Source: JANLTP01 sp031363055 (GTDB lineage: Bacteria > Pseudomonadota > Gammaproteobacteria > Burkholderiales > Burkholderiaceae_E). Taken from it: a stretch of DNA of 64,000 bases. The translations under genes and the position numbers were made by a program. The notes below the pieces were generated by a model. The model was not told the DNA's origin, did no database searches, and saw only the letters and a list, made by a program, of their open reading frames with translations. Shown piece after piece: positions 1 to 7,888 of the stretch (positions are counted from its first letter, which is position 1; every line of letters starts with the position of its first letter). The stretch is from contig JANLTP010000165.1 of NCBI GenBank assembly GCA_031363055.1, positions 46,263 to 110,262 of the forward strand, in the 5' to 3' direction.

Positions 1-1076
1 CGTCTCAGTTCGCGATCCTGAAGCAACTGCTGGCAGGCAACTGGTCGGCGGCAGCGACCGGCACGGACTTTCACAACATGCGCCACCCGCGCGACCTGGT
101 GGCGCTGCAGATCGGACACCTGATGGACTTCGAGCGTGGCAGCGCTCGCGACCTTCGTGATCGCCTGGCGCGTGCCATGCCGCATTGGTCGAGCGATGTC
201 CCCGGCTACCACGCCGTGGTCGGGATGTACGCGTTCGGTCTGGAGGAGAACGGTGACTACGCTCGGGCGGAGGAGACTGGCCGGAGGGCGCTCGACCTGG
301 AGCCACTCGATGCTTGGGCCCACCACGCCGTCGCGCACGTGATGGAGATGCAGGGGCGCGCGGAGGACGGTGTCGGATGGATGAGGGCGCGGCAACGCCA
401 TTGGGCGCGCGACGACAATTTCTTCAAAGTGCACAACTGGTGGCACGGTGCATTGTGTCACCTTGAACTGGGGCAATTCGACGAGGCCTTGGACCTCTAC
501 GATGGGCCCGTCCGCGCCAACTTGAGCCCGGTTGCGCTCGATTTGGTCGACGCATCCGCCTTGTTGTGGCGACTGCATTTGTGCGGGGTCGATGTTGGCG
601 ACCGCTGGCAGGAACTGGCGACTTGCTGGGACCAGCATGCCGACGGCCGGCTCTATCCGTTCAATGATCTGCACGCCGCTATGGCCTATCTTGGCGCCAG
701 GCGGGAAGGCCGTCTCGAAGAACTGGTGGCGGCTCTGCAACGCAACGCTGGCGGCGAAACGGATACCGCAGATTGGATTCGGACGATCGGACTTCCACTG
801 GTTAGAGGGTTCACCGAATTCTCGCGTGAGCAGTACCAGAGCTGCGTTGAGACCCTGCATCCGGTGCGTTTCATAGCGAACAATTTCGGTGGCAGCCATG
901 CCCAACGCGACGTCATCGACTGGACGTTGACCGAAGCGGCGCTTCGCTCCGGGAACTCCGATGTGGCGACAGCACTTGCGCATGAACGGGCCGCGCTCAA
1001 ACCGCACAGCTTTGTTAACCGTGACCTCCTGCGTCGGGCGGCGCGACTGCCGCTCAAGATGTCCATCACCCGCTAG
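1..1076 (+). CDS. TTC38-like tetratricopeptide repeat protein, 5'-truncated by window edge
   Basis: The reading frame is already open at base 3 and runs to a TAG at 1074-1076, so the true start lies upstream of the window. The internal Met at 78 is unlikely to be the start because the residues before it continue the same alpha-helical style. Visible TPR-like segments include YHAVVGMYAFGLEENGDYAR, LDAWAHHAVAHVMEMQGRAE and NWWHGALCHLELGQFDEALD; the HAVAHVMEMQGR and NWWH..LCHLELG patterns resemble the TTC38 family of bacterial TPR proteins. No signal peptide can be judged. TPR proteins are usually scaffolds; the partner and role here are unknown. Confidence 0.7.
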   Translation, partial: SQFAILKQLLAGNWSAAATGTDFHNMRHPRDLVALQIGHLMDFERGSARDLRDRLARAMPHWSSDVPGYHAVVGMYAFGLEENGDYARAEETGRRALDLEPLDAWAHHAVAHVMEMQGRAEDGVGWMRARQRHWARDDNFFKVHNWWHGALCHLELGQFDEALDLYDGPVRANLSPVALDLVDASALLWRLHLCGVDVGDRWQELATCWDQHADGRLYPFNDLHAAMAYLGARREGRLEELVAALQRNAGGETDTADWIRTIGLPLVRGFTEFSREQYQSCVETLHPVRFIANNFGGSHAQRDVIDWTLTEAALRSGNSDVATALAHERAALKPHSFVNRDLLRRAARLPLKMSITR

Positions 1077-1225
1077 GAAGTCGACGCTCATCCGTGGCTG
1101 GCTGCTGCAATCGTCGCGTCGCCCTCGACGGCGTGAGCTTCACGATTGGTATTTCATTCGCGGCGCAGTCGCCTTACAATTTCCAATTTCGGAACCCTTT
1201 GACTCAATCATTGATGGAGGTAATC

Positions 1226-1642
1226 ATGTCATCAAGAACCGTTGCGATTGCGCTCGTATGCGCCTTGGCGCTGATGGGCGCTACCCGGTACGCTGCAGCG
1301 CAGAGCACACTGGACGGGAAAAAGTTCGATACTGAGGCCGGGCTGATTGGTAAACCGGCGCATGTCAAGCAGGACATTCTTTCGTTCGAACGCGGCAAGT
1401 TCCACTCATCGGACTGTGATCAGTACGGTTATGGAAAGGGCGACTACAAGTCTACCGGCCAGGACGGACAAACATCTTTCGAGAGTGAGACGGTCAGCGC
1501 AGAGTATGGTCGCAATGTCTGGAAGGGCGTGATCAAGGGCAACTCGATCGAAGGAACGATGGTCTTTTATCGCATTCCTAAATGGTGGCGTCCCAATCCC
1601 GAGCCTTTGGAGCACTGGTTCAAGGGTCCGGAACTTCGCTGA
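1226..1642 (+). CDS. Small secreted protein of unknown function
   Basis: 138 residues. The ATG at 1226 is chosen because TGGAGG (1214-1220) lies just upstream and the protein then opens with a clean signal peptide (basic SSR, hydrophobic VAIALVCALALMGA, AAAQ cleavage region). Longer in-frame starts would bury this signal. The mature part is polar and contains one Cys (SSDCDQYGYGKGDYKS), followed by a WKGVIKGNSIEGTMVFYRIPKWW stretch that looks like beta strands. Probably periplasmic; I do not recognise a family. It follows the TPR gene by about 150 nt and may be independently transcribed. Confidence 0.6.
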   Translation: MSSRTVAIALVCALALMGATRYAAAQSTLDGKKFDTEAGLIGKPAHVKQDILSFERGKFHSSDCDQYGYGKGDYKSTGQDGQTSFESETVSAEYGRNVWKGVIKGNSIEGTMVFYRIPKWWRPNPEPLEHWFKGPELR

Positions 1643-1932
1643 ACAGTTCCAGCACCCGTTGGAGAGGCTGCGTGCCAGGGTCGAGTTCCGGTTTGAGGCA
1701 GGATAAGCCGAATATGCCTGGCGTCGAGCTGGTGCCAGTTGCAGGGCATCGGGCGCAGTTCCGGATGCGTGGGCGAAGTCCGCTACGCGGGTTTGGCCGC
1801 GATTCGTAAAAAATTCGGAAGAATTTCGGAAATTATTCGGTACTTTCAGCCGCCGCACCGCCAGGATTGACGGTACGCGGTTCGCCAGCCGGCGACCCGA
1901 TATCGATGTCCAAAACAGCAAGGGAGCGGATC

Positions 1933-2988
1933 ATGGCATTGGATATGGAAAAGCTGCACGCCTTCGTCGGCAAGGTTGTGGGTGACCTAGGCGCCGTGAC
2001 CCACGCGGCGACGGTGGTCATCGGTGACCAGTTGGGACTTTACAAGGCCCTGGCGACGGCGCCGATGACGGCCGAGGCGCTGGCCGAACGCACCGGAACC
2101 GACGCTCGATATGTACGCGAATGGGCGTCGGCTCAGGCGGCCAGCGGATATGCGCAGTACGATCCGGCCAATGGGAAATTCAGCCTCAACGAAGAACAGG
2201 CAATGGCGTTGGCGGTCGATGACAGTCCTGCTGCCGTCGCCGGTGGCTTTCAGGTCGGCATGGCCACGTTCCTGGCGGTACCCAAACTGGTCGAGGCATT
2301 CAAGACTGGCCAGGGTCTCGGATGGCATGAGCATCATCCGTGCCTCTTCACCGGCACCGCGAGGTTCTTCAGGGCCGGGTATTCGGCCAACCTTGTTCCG
2401 AGCTGGATTCCGGCGCTCAATGGCATGGAGGCTCGCCTGGCTGCCGGTGGCAGTGTTGCCGATGTCGGCTGTGGCTATGGCACTTCGACCATTCTGATGG
2501 CACAGGCGTTTCCGAAATCAAGGTTTGTTGGCTTCGACTATCACGAGGGCTCGATCATCGCAGCGCGCGACGCTGCAGCCAAGGCCGGCATGGCCGATCG
2601 CGTGCGCTTTGAGGTTGCAAAAGCAAAGGACTTTCCGGGCAAGGGTTACGATCTGGTGACGTTTTTCGATTGCCTGCATGACCTCGGTGATCCGATAGGC
2701 GCGGCAACCCACGTACGGCAGTCGCTCAAGCCCGATGGCGCATGGATGATCGTCGAACCGTTCGCGAATGACGCGCTCGAAGACAATCTAAACCCGGTAG
2801 GGCGAGTTTTCTACTCGGCCTCGACCTGCCTGTGCACGCCCGCGTCGCGATCCCAGGAAGTCGGGCTGTGTCTCGGCGCCCAAGCTGGCGAGCGCCGGCT
2901 TCGTGAGGTAGTGAACAAAGGCGGGTTCACCCGGTTCCGGCGCGCGAGTGAGACGCCGTTCAACCTGATCTTCGAGGCGAATCCGTAG
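1933..2988 (+). CDS. Class I SAM-dependent methyltransferase with N-terminal winged-helix domain
   Basis: 351 residues. Start ATG 1933 has GGAGCGGA at 1923-1930; an ATG at 1906 and a TTG at 1867 are in-frame alternatives. Residues about 15-100 form a winged-helix dimerisation-like domain (LGLYKALATAPMTAEALAER, then RYVREWASAQAASGY). The Rossmann methyltransferase domain follows, with SAM motif I VADVGCGYGTSTILMAQAFP and an acidic FFDCLHDLGDP motif IV. This layout is that of the Rv2258c-like / O-methyltransferase-type family. The methyl acceptor cannot be told from sequence and the neighbours give no pathway clue. Confidence 0.8.
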   Translation: MALDMEKLHAFVGKVVGDLGAVTHAATVVIGDQLGLYKALATAPMTAEALAERTGTDARYVREWASAQAASGYAQYDPANGKFSLNEEQAMALAVDDSPAAVAGGFQVGMATFLAVPKLVEAFKTGQGLGWHEHHPCLFTGTARFFRAGYSANLVPSWIPALNGMEARLAAGGSVADVGCGYGTSTILMAQAFPKSRFVGFDYHEGSIIAARDAAAKAGMADRVRFEVAKAKDFPGKGYDLVTFFDCLHDLGDPIGAATHVRQSLKPDGAWMIVEPFANDALEDNLNPVGRVFYSASTCLCTPASRSQEVGLCLGAQAGERRLREVVNKGGFTRFRRASETPFNLIFEANP

Positions 2989-3010
2989 GGGTGAGAAGCC
3001 ACACACGATT

Positions 3011-3052
3011 GGCTGCCGCGTCGAATCAAGTCGCATTGATTTCGTGGCAGCC
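3011..3052. terminator. Nested inverted repeat after the methyltransferase gene
   Basis: GGCTGCC (3011-3017) pairs with GGCAGCC (3046-3052), and inside it AATCAA (3024-3029) pairs with TTGATT (3036-3041). It starts 22 nt after the methyltransferase stop, where a transcription stop would be expected, but no T-run follows. An intrinsic terminator is therefore only possible; a protein-binding site is the alternative. Confidence 0.3.
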
Positions 3053-3120
3053 GGCGTGACAACCGCGAAACGCGCCACTAACTAATTCGGGGGATGTTGA
3101 TTCGGTAAGTTTTGCATGAT

Positions 3121-3141
3121 AATCAAATGATCTGATTGATT
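3121..3141. promoter_or_regulatory. Inverted repeat AATCAA-N9-TTGATT upstream of winged-helix gene
   Basis: AATCAA (3121-3126) and TTGATT (3136-3141) are exact inverted copies with a 9-nt spacer. They lie 26 nt upstream of the ATG at 3167. The position suits an autoregulatory operator, but no consensus is known to me. Confidence 0.25.
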
Positions 3142-3166
3142 GCGGGCGAAACGTACCGTCGAAAAC

Positions 3167-3586
3167 ATGCTCAGGGCCGCCGATTCAACATCGCTGCCGA
3201 CTCCGTCCGTCACGACTTCGAACGCCTGGACGGTCGGAGCGGTGCGTTGGCGCGTTGGCGATGCATACTTCAGCCCGACCGAGGGTGTACTAGTCCTGTT
3301 TGACGGACGGCCTGTTGTGCTACGCATGCAGACTGCCGCGGTTCTTGAGTATTTGTTGAACAATCCGTATCGGTTGATCGACAAGCACGTTTTGCTGGAT
3401 CGGCTCTGGCCTGGCAAGGTGGTGACCGAGGACAGCTTGGTGCAGTGCATCGGTGAGATCCGTAAAGCGCTGCAGGATCACGACCATAAGATCCTGGTGA
3501 CGGCACCCAAACGAGGTTACCGACTGGTACCGGTCCCACCGGATGCCAATCATTCCGAAGTCGTGTCGGCACCCAGAGGTGTATAA
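3167..3586 (+). CDS. Stand-alone winged-helix DNA-binding protein (CadC/OmpR-type wHTH)
   Basis: 139 residues. The ATG at 3167 is taken; a TTG at 3140 is an alternative and neither has a strong ribosome site. The C-terminal 100 residues are a trans_reg_C winged helix: an FSPTEGVLVLFDGRPVVL strand region, then LLNNPYRLIDKHVLLDRLWP, the recognition-helix region EDSLVQCIGEIRKAL and the wing HDHKILVTAPKRGYRLV, a classic CadC/ToxR-class ending. The usual membrane segment and C-terminal sensor of CadC proteins, or the receiver domain of OmpR proteins, are absent. It is either a minimal regulator or a truncated one. Confidence 0.65.
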   Translation: MLRAADSTSLPTPSVTTSNAWTVGAVRWRVGDAYFSPTEGVLVLFDGRPVVLRMQTAAVLEYLLNNPYRLIDKHVLLDRLWPGKVVTEDSLVQCIGEIRKALQDHDHKILVTAPKRGYRLVPVPPDANHSEVVSAPRGV

Positions 3587-4143
3587 CTCAGCGCGCATGA
3601 CCGCACAAATCCGCTCAGGCAGCATCTCGGTTGAACGGTCGACAAAACCGGCGAGCCGCACGCCGAGTAAATGTCGGGCAAACGGCTAGTGTTCGTGAAG
3701 GTTCGCGAAGGCCTTCATCACCTCGATGATCGCCGAAAGAAATCCTGATCCGAACGTCGACCGTCGCTCGAACGTAAGTCCCCGTTGCGATTAAATTTCT
3801 CATTCGCGAGGTGCTGGGCTACTGGGTACCGCCGGGGTTCAGCGCGAGCAGTCGTAGGGCCTTGGTCTGTACGGGCGCGCGTCGCCTGGATGTAGATCGC
3901 AAGACCGTGCGCTCGTACTTGGCCACCTGTGTGAATTTCGCACTTCCGATCATCCGGTATTCACACCATTCCAACTGCTGACCGCCCTATTCTGACGGTC
4001 AGGTTCACAGCATCGCAATTCGACTCGCATCAAGATCGTAGTTCGCGATTGCGCAGGAACCTCAACGGCTGGATCCGTTCGATTGGAAATCTCAGTTTAT
4101 CGGCGCAACGAAATGGGTGACGACCGCAATTCGGGAGGACTCG
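3587..4143. other. Long non-coding stretch, no gene supported
   Basis: About 560 nt with no convincing coding sequence on either strand; short open frames lack start sites and family resemblance. A 10-bp imperfect tandem duplication (GTTCGTGAAG then GTTCGCGAAG, 3691-3710) is the only local structure noted. It may be decayed DNA at the edge of the accessory region. Confidence 0.4.
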
Positions 4144-4224
4144 ATGATGACTACAGAAGAGGCCACAACCTACAGGTCTTTCAGCTACAAAAGTACTGAA
4201 GTCGCATGTTCGATGAATACGTAG
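4144..4224 (+). CDS. Possible 26-residue leader peptide overlapping the LuxR-HTH gene
   Basis: ATG 4144 is preceded at good spacing by GGGAGG (4133-4138), the best ribosome site in the area. The frame encodes MMTTEEATTYRSFSYKSTEV and stops at 4224, 19 nt inside the next gene. That next gene (start 4206) has no ribosome site of its own. Either this is a translationally coupled leader peptide, or it is the true N-terminus of the regulator separated by a frameshift. No family is recognised. Confidence 0.35.
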   Translation: MMTTEEATTYRSFSYKSTEVACSMNT

Positions 4225-4721
4225 TATTTCGAAGAGCCGCCGTTAATTCGACGATGATGCGATTTCGTGAAGGCATCTCTGCTGCACTCGCCGCTCGCGG
4301 TTCGAACTTTAAAATTCCCGATTGCAATTCATCAGCACAATTGACGTTGGCGCTTTCACCCGGCCCTACCGTTCATGGGCTTCGATGCGTCTTGATCATC
4401 CTTACGAGTTCGCAAGGTTCCAGGTCCGAATCATTTCGAGTGTACTCGGCGAAACTGCATCTGACCGCCCGCGAATCCGAAGTCGTTGGAAATTTGTGTG
4501 AACACCCCGACCTGCAGCTTGTCGCCAGAACGATGGGGCTAACACTTGATACGGTACGGGTTCACGTCAAGGCCGCCTTGCAAAAGGCCGAGCTCAACTC
4601 GCTTCGCACCCTGCTCCTGAAGATTGCATCGTTACCGCCTCTGATACCCGGTCTTTATACGTACACCCGCATGGACACATGTAACAAAGGGCGAAACTCA
4701 GAGCTACATGTCGTTAGTTGA
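4206..4721 (+). CDS. LuxR-type helix-turn-helix protein with degenerate N-terminus
   Basis: 171 residues; ATG 4206 is the first start after an in-frame TGA at 4197. The C-terminal part is a LuxR/GerE HTH: LTARESEVVGNLCEHPDLQL, ARTMGLTLDTVRVHVKAALQ, then LNSLRTLLLKIASLPPL. It is clearly the same type as the PAS-LuxR gene at 53265-53939, including the SLR..L..LA.LPP ending. The first 90 residues resemble only the tail of a PAS-type sensor, so the sensor half may be lost. A further 20 polar residues after the HTH are unusual. It lacks its own ribosome site and overlaps the 26-residue frame at 4144-4224. Confidence 0.55.
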   Translation: MFDEYVVFRRAAVNSTMMRFREGISAALAARGSNFKIPDCNSSAQLTLALSPGPTVHGLRCVLIILTSSQGSRSESFRVYSAKLHLTARESEVVGNLCEHPDLQLVARTMGLTLDTVRVHVKAALQKAELNSLRTLLLKIASLPPLIPGLYTYTRMDTCNKGRNSELHVVS

Positions 4722-4736
4722 GTCAGGAAAAAAATC

Positions 4737-5207
4737 ATGGAAATGCTTGTCGCATCACTGCTGCTCTGGATTGCCAGCCACTCAAGTTACAACGTCAGCG
4801 ATCTGCCGGGACCTAACCTAGTCGTGCTCCGCGCAGAGGAGTATCGCGAACGCCTTCCGCTGCAGCGACAACTCGAACCGTGGGCACTTGAAGACTCTCG
4901 CCACAGCTTCGGATATTTCGATCGAGGCAACCCATTGAAGCCGACTATTTACTTGCTCGACCCGACGGCCTATCCGAAGGAAATACAGTGTGCAGTTCAG
5001 ACACTGTGTCCAGCGTTCCAGGCTACGCTGATTCATCAATTGGTCCATTACGCGCAATGGGTTGCCGACGAGTTTAAGCAGCATGGATGCTTCGCTCGCG
5101 GTGAGGTTGCCGCAGACTCCTTGACCTGGAACTACCAGAACCAGCAAGGGCTTCGTCCAGCGCTTCCGAGCATGAGATCGTGGACCAAATTGATTGGCGG
5201 TTGTTAA
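4737..5207 (+). CDS. Uncharacterised protein with degenerate zincin motif HQLVH
   Basis: 156 residues. ATG 4737 has AGGA a few bases upstream and starts 15 nt after the HTH gene, so the two are probably co-transcribed. A weak N-terminal hydrophobic segment (MEMLVASLLLWIASHS) could be a signal peptide. Around residue 100 the protein has LIHQLVHYAQWV, matching the zincin HExxH helix with Gln in place of the catalytic Glu. An acidic GEVAADSLTW follows about 20 residues later, where a third metal ligand often lies. I infer an M48-like or small-metalloprotease fold that has lost catalysis, or a metal-binding domain; function unknown. Confidence 0.5.
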   Translation: MEMLVASLLLWIASHSSYNVSDLPGPNLVVLRAEEYRERLPLQRQLEPWALEDSRHSFGYFDRGNPLKPTIYLLDPTAYPKEIQCAVQTLCPAFQATLIHQLVHYAQWVADEFKQHGCFARGEVAADSLTWNYQNQQGLRPALPSMRSWTKLIGGC

Positions 5208-5306
5208 TCTCGAATTCGCGGCCATCGCCGCGCCCAGAATTGGAGTAAGATTAATTGAATCGAACCACCCATTTTTGGGTATTCGTCCTCGATCGACCGA
5301 GGCAGC

Positions 5307-5531
5307 ATGAGTCCTGCAGGACCTGGAGCATCACCGAATTCCGCTGTGACCCTTACAGCGACGAAAGGTGAAATTTTTTACTCGGAACAGCAAGTCGCCA
5401 TTCTGGTGGTCGATATGTTCGAATCAGTAAGGCTGATCGCGAAGTACGAGACCGACGTCATTGGTCTATGGCAAACCTTTGTTCGGGAGGTTGTCGTATC
5501 AATCCTGCCCTGTAAGTGCCATTCGAGTTAG
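5307..5531 (+). pseudogene. 5' stub of a class III nucleotidyl cyclase gene
   Basis: 74 codons, then TAG at 5529-5531. The segment SEQQVAILVVDMFESVRLIA matches the start of adenylate/guanylate cyclase catalytic domains, where V(A)ILVxDMxxSxxL carries the first metal-binding Asp. It breaks off where the family continues for at least 120 more residues, after VVVSILPCKCHSS. No continuation is seen in another frame before the oppositely oriented remnant at 5545. A truncated, non-functional relic. Confidence 0.6.
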
Positions 5532-5544
5532 CCCTTCTTCGAGT

Positions 5545-5934
5545 TCACACAATACGGCGTTGTAGTTGCTCAGCGTTCGCCGCTGTCTTAAAACCTCGGG
5601 CCGCAATGAAGATGCGCCAAGTTGGCGTATCCAACAAGTCCAATGACACCGGAATCACTTCACTCGCTGCACTGCGCACGCCTGGCTGATAAGATAGATC
5701 CGAAGTTTCAAGCGCGGTGAGCTGACGATTACTCGCGTCCATCCGAGTCCAAGTGCCGTCGGCTACGATAGAGTGCACCTGAGCGCTCTTTTCAACCCGC
5801 AGCAACACCACATGCCCCGGTTGCCCGCTGCGAAGCACACAAGGTATTCGTTTGAAATCCAGCGTGCGACTTTCAGGAGCCGCCAAAAGCGCTGCGATAC
5901 GTGTTGAAGCTTGGGCGGGCGAAAGTTCAATCAT
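5545..5934 (-). pseudogene. Remnant of an AlbA_2-type DNA-binding/ATPase-like regulator gene
   Basis: The plausible part starts at ATG 5934; 129 residues. Residues about 12-30 (IAALLAAPESRTLDFKRI) match the start of AlbA_2 'putative DNA-binding' proteins, where ESxxLEFKR is typical. The text then jumps to QVHSIVADGTWTRMDASNRQ and SDLSYQPGVRSAASEVIPVS, which belong much further along this family, so a large in-frame internal deletion is inferred. The C-terminal DNA-binding/winged-helix portion is also missing. No ribosome site is visible. Most likely a decayed gene. Confidence 0.5.
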
Positions 5935-5978
5935 TTGGATGATCGCTCGGACACGGCCTTGTTGCGTCAGCCGGCCGC

Positions 5979-6656
5979 TCAATCCTTCTGCAAAGCCAGT
6001 CGGACTCCAAGTGCGACCATGATGCCGCCACCAACCTGCTTCAGGATGCGCTGAAAGTGGTTTGAGCGGCCAATGCGGTTCGCGACGCTGCTGGCCAACA
6101 GCACCGCCACGCAATCAGCCATCGCAAACATCAAGTTCACGATGCTGCCCAGGATCATGAATTGGACCCACACCGGCAGGCTCGCGGAGGGGTCCGTGAA
6201 CTGCGGCAGGAACGCGAGGAAGAACATGGCGGTCTTGGGGTTCAACATCTCTACCGTGATGCCCTCGATGAGCGCACGCTTGCCGGTCTTGCGCGCTACT
6301 ACCGAGGTGCCAATAATGCCATCAACGCCAATGCCGCTGTCAGCGCCAACGACGCCGTTGACACTAACCGCCTTGGCGCGAATCATCGCGACGCCGAGCC
6401 AGACGAGGTAGGCGGCCCCCACCAGTTTGACAGCGGCGTACAGCGGCGGGACCGCGTGAAACACAAGCGACAGTCCGGCGGCGGCAGCGATAACGTGCAG
6501 GTAGCCGCCGAGGGCCAATCCCAAAGTAGCCAGGAAGCCGACGGTTCGTCCACCGGCCAGAGTCAGGGCTGATGCGTAGAGAATTCCCGGGCCAGGAATG
6601 AAGGCGAAGATCGCAGCGGCTGTGAAGAAGGCGATCAGCAAGTCCGATGAGGGCAT
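5979..6656 (-). CDS. LysE/RhtB family amino-acid exporter
   Basis: 225 residues, the usual size for the family. It shows six hydrophobic segments, the signature FIPGPGILYASALTLAGGR near the N-terminus (PGP in TM1) and MLNPKTAMFFLAFLPQF around residue 140, both typical of LysE/RhtB inner-membrane exporters of amino acids or derivatives. A Gly/Val-rich loop (about residues 97-120) is longer than usual. The substrate is not predictable. The gene lies intact between decayed genes. Confidence 0.88.
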   Translation of the reverse strand: MPSSDLLIAFFTAAAIFAFIPGPGILYASALTLAGGRTVGFLATLGLALGGYLHVIAAAAGLSLVFHAVPPLYAAVKLVGAAYLVWLGVAMIRAKAVSVNGVVGADSGIGVDGIIGTSVVARKTGKRALIEGITVEMLNPKTAMFFLAFLPQFTDPSASLPVWVQFMILGSIVNLMFAMADCVAVLLASSVANRIGRSNHFQRILKQVGGGIMVALGVRLALQKD

Positions 6657-6681
6657 TTGAAGGCTCCGGGATTTAGCGAGC

Positions 6682-7305
6682 TTACTGCGGCGTCAGGCCG
6701 GCCGCCTTGACGAGTTCAGCGTGCAGTTTGATGTCTCTCGCGATCAGCCGCTGGACGTCCTCAGGCGCGCTGGTGGAAACCTCGATGCCCGTCTCGGCCA
6801 ACTTGGCCTTGACTTCGGCATCGAAGGCCAGTCGAACAGCGCGATTGAGCTGGTCGATGAGTGGACGCGGCATTTTGGCCGGGGCCAGCAGCGCCATCCA
6901 GGCCGACAGGTTCAGGTCGACGATGCCACTTTCTGCCATCGTCGGTACCTGTGGAAATACCGGCGAACGCTGTGGACTCATCACGCCCAGCGCATGCAGC
7001 TTGCCCGACTGAACATGGGGTACTGCCTCTGGCATCACGGCGAACATCGCGTCTACTGTGCCGCTGATGGCGTCGTTGATCGCCAAAGCCCCGCCTCGGT
7101 ACGGAACATGCAAGAGACGCGCTTGTGTGCGCGACTCGAACATGACCAATGTGCGTGCAATCAGGTCGACACTGCCGCCTACCGGCAGGGCGACGATGAT
7201 TTTGACTGGCTTATCGGGATATTTGCCTTGTGCCTGTGCCTGCCTGACGAAAGCCGACGCCGCGAGTGCGCCCGTAAACAGCATTGAAGTGCGGCGAGTA
7301 ATCAT
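6682..7305 (-). pseudogene. Bug-type (TctC) solute receptor gene with a large in-frame internal deletion
   Basis: ATG 7305 with AGGA 8 nt upstream gives 207 residues; full-length Bug receptors are about 310-330. It begins with a good signal peptide (MITRRTSMLFTGALAASAFV) and the family start YPDKPVKIIVALPVGGSVDLIAR. It then passes within a few residues to MFESRTQARLLHVPYRGG, which in intact homologues lies about 100 residues later. The rest (GTVDAMFAVMPEA, GKLHALGV, FPQVPTMAESG) is well preserved. The junction is near 7140-7150. The first lobe of the binding protein is mostly gone, so solute binding is unlikely. Confidence 0.65.
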
Positions 7306-7318
7306 CGGTGAGGTCCTA

Positions 7319-7798
7319 TTAACCACGTCGTGCCGCTTCGATCGTCGCGATGTCGATCTTGGTCATCTGCATCATCGCCTCGAAGGCGCGTTTCGCCGCA
7401 GCACGATCAGGGTCGGTGTAGGCAGCCGTCAGGGCTCGCGGCGTGATTTGCCATGACAGTCCCCACTTGTCTTTGCACCATCCGCACGCGCTCGGCTCAC
7501 CGCCGTTGTTGATGATTGCAACCCACAAGCGATCGGTTTCGGCTTGGTCGTCGGTCGCAACCTGAAACGAGAAAGCCATGTTGTGCGAGATACCCGGGCC
7601 GCCGTTCATTCCCAAGCACGGGATGCCCAGCACCGTGAACTCCACGGTCAGTACATCGCCTTGCTTGCCAGCGGGATAGTCGCCGGGCGCGCGGTGAATT
7701 GCGCCAACCGCACTGTCCGGGAACGTCGCAGCGTAGAAGCGCGCGGCATCCAGAGCGGCGCCGTCGTACCAGAGGCAAATCGTGTTCTTGCTGATCAT
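7319..7798 (-). CDS. VOC / PhnB-like family protein
   Basis: 159 residues from ATG 7798, preceded by GGAG with 7-nt spacing; a longer frame to 7864 has no ribosome site. The protein matches the PhnB-like '3-demethylubiquinone-9 3-methyltransferase' VOC domain: NTICLWYDGAALDAARFYAA at the start, GIPCLGMNGGPGISHNMAFS, then NNGGEPSACGWCKDKWGLSW, where GWCKDKWG-W is diagnostic. The family name is misleading; most members have unknown activity. It ends 13 nt before the start of the deleted Bug gene on the same strand. Confidence 0.85.
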   Translation of the reverse strand: MISKNTICLWYDGAALDAARFYAATFPDSAVGAIHRAPGDYPAGKQGDVLTVEFTVLGIPCLGMNGGPGISHNMAFSFQVATDDQAETDRLWVAIINNGGEPSACGWCKDKWGLSWQITPRALTAAYTDPDRAAAKRAFEAMMQMTKIDIATIEAARRG

Positions 7799-7888
7799 CG
7801 CAATTCTCCAATCGAGGGCTGGTCTGTGAAATGATAGCAAGTCAGAGAACTCAACGCTCGGCAAGCAATGAAGAAGCCGCTGCTTGAC

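Noticed and set aside
3615..3803. Small minus-strand open frame in the 3.6-4.1 kb gap
   Set aside because: No ribosome site, arginine-rich shadow composition, no family match.
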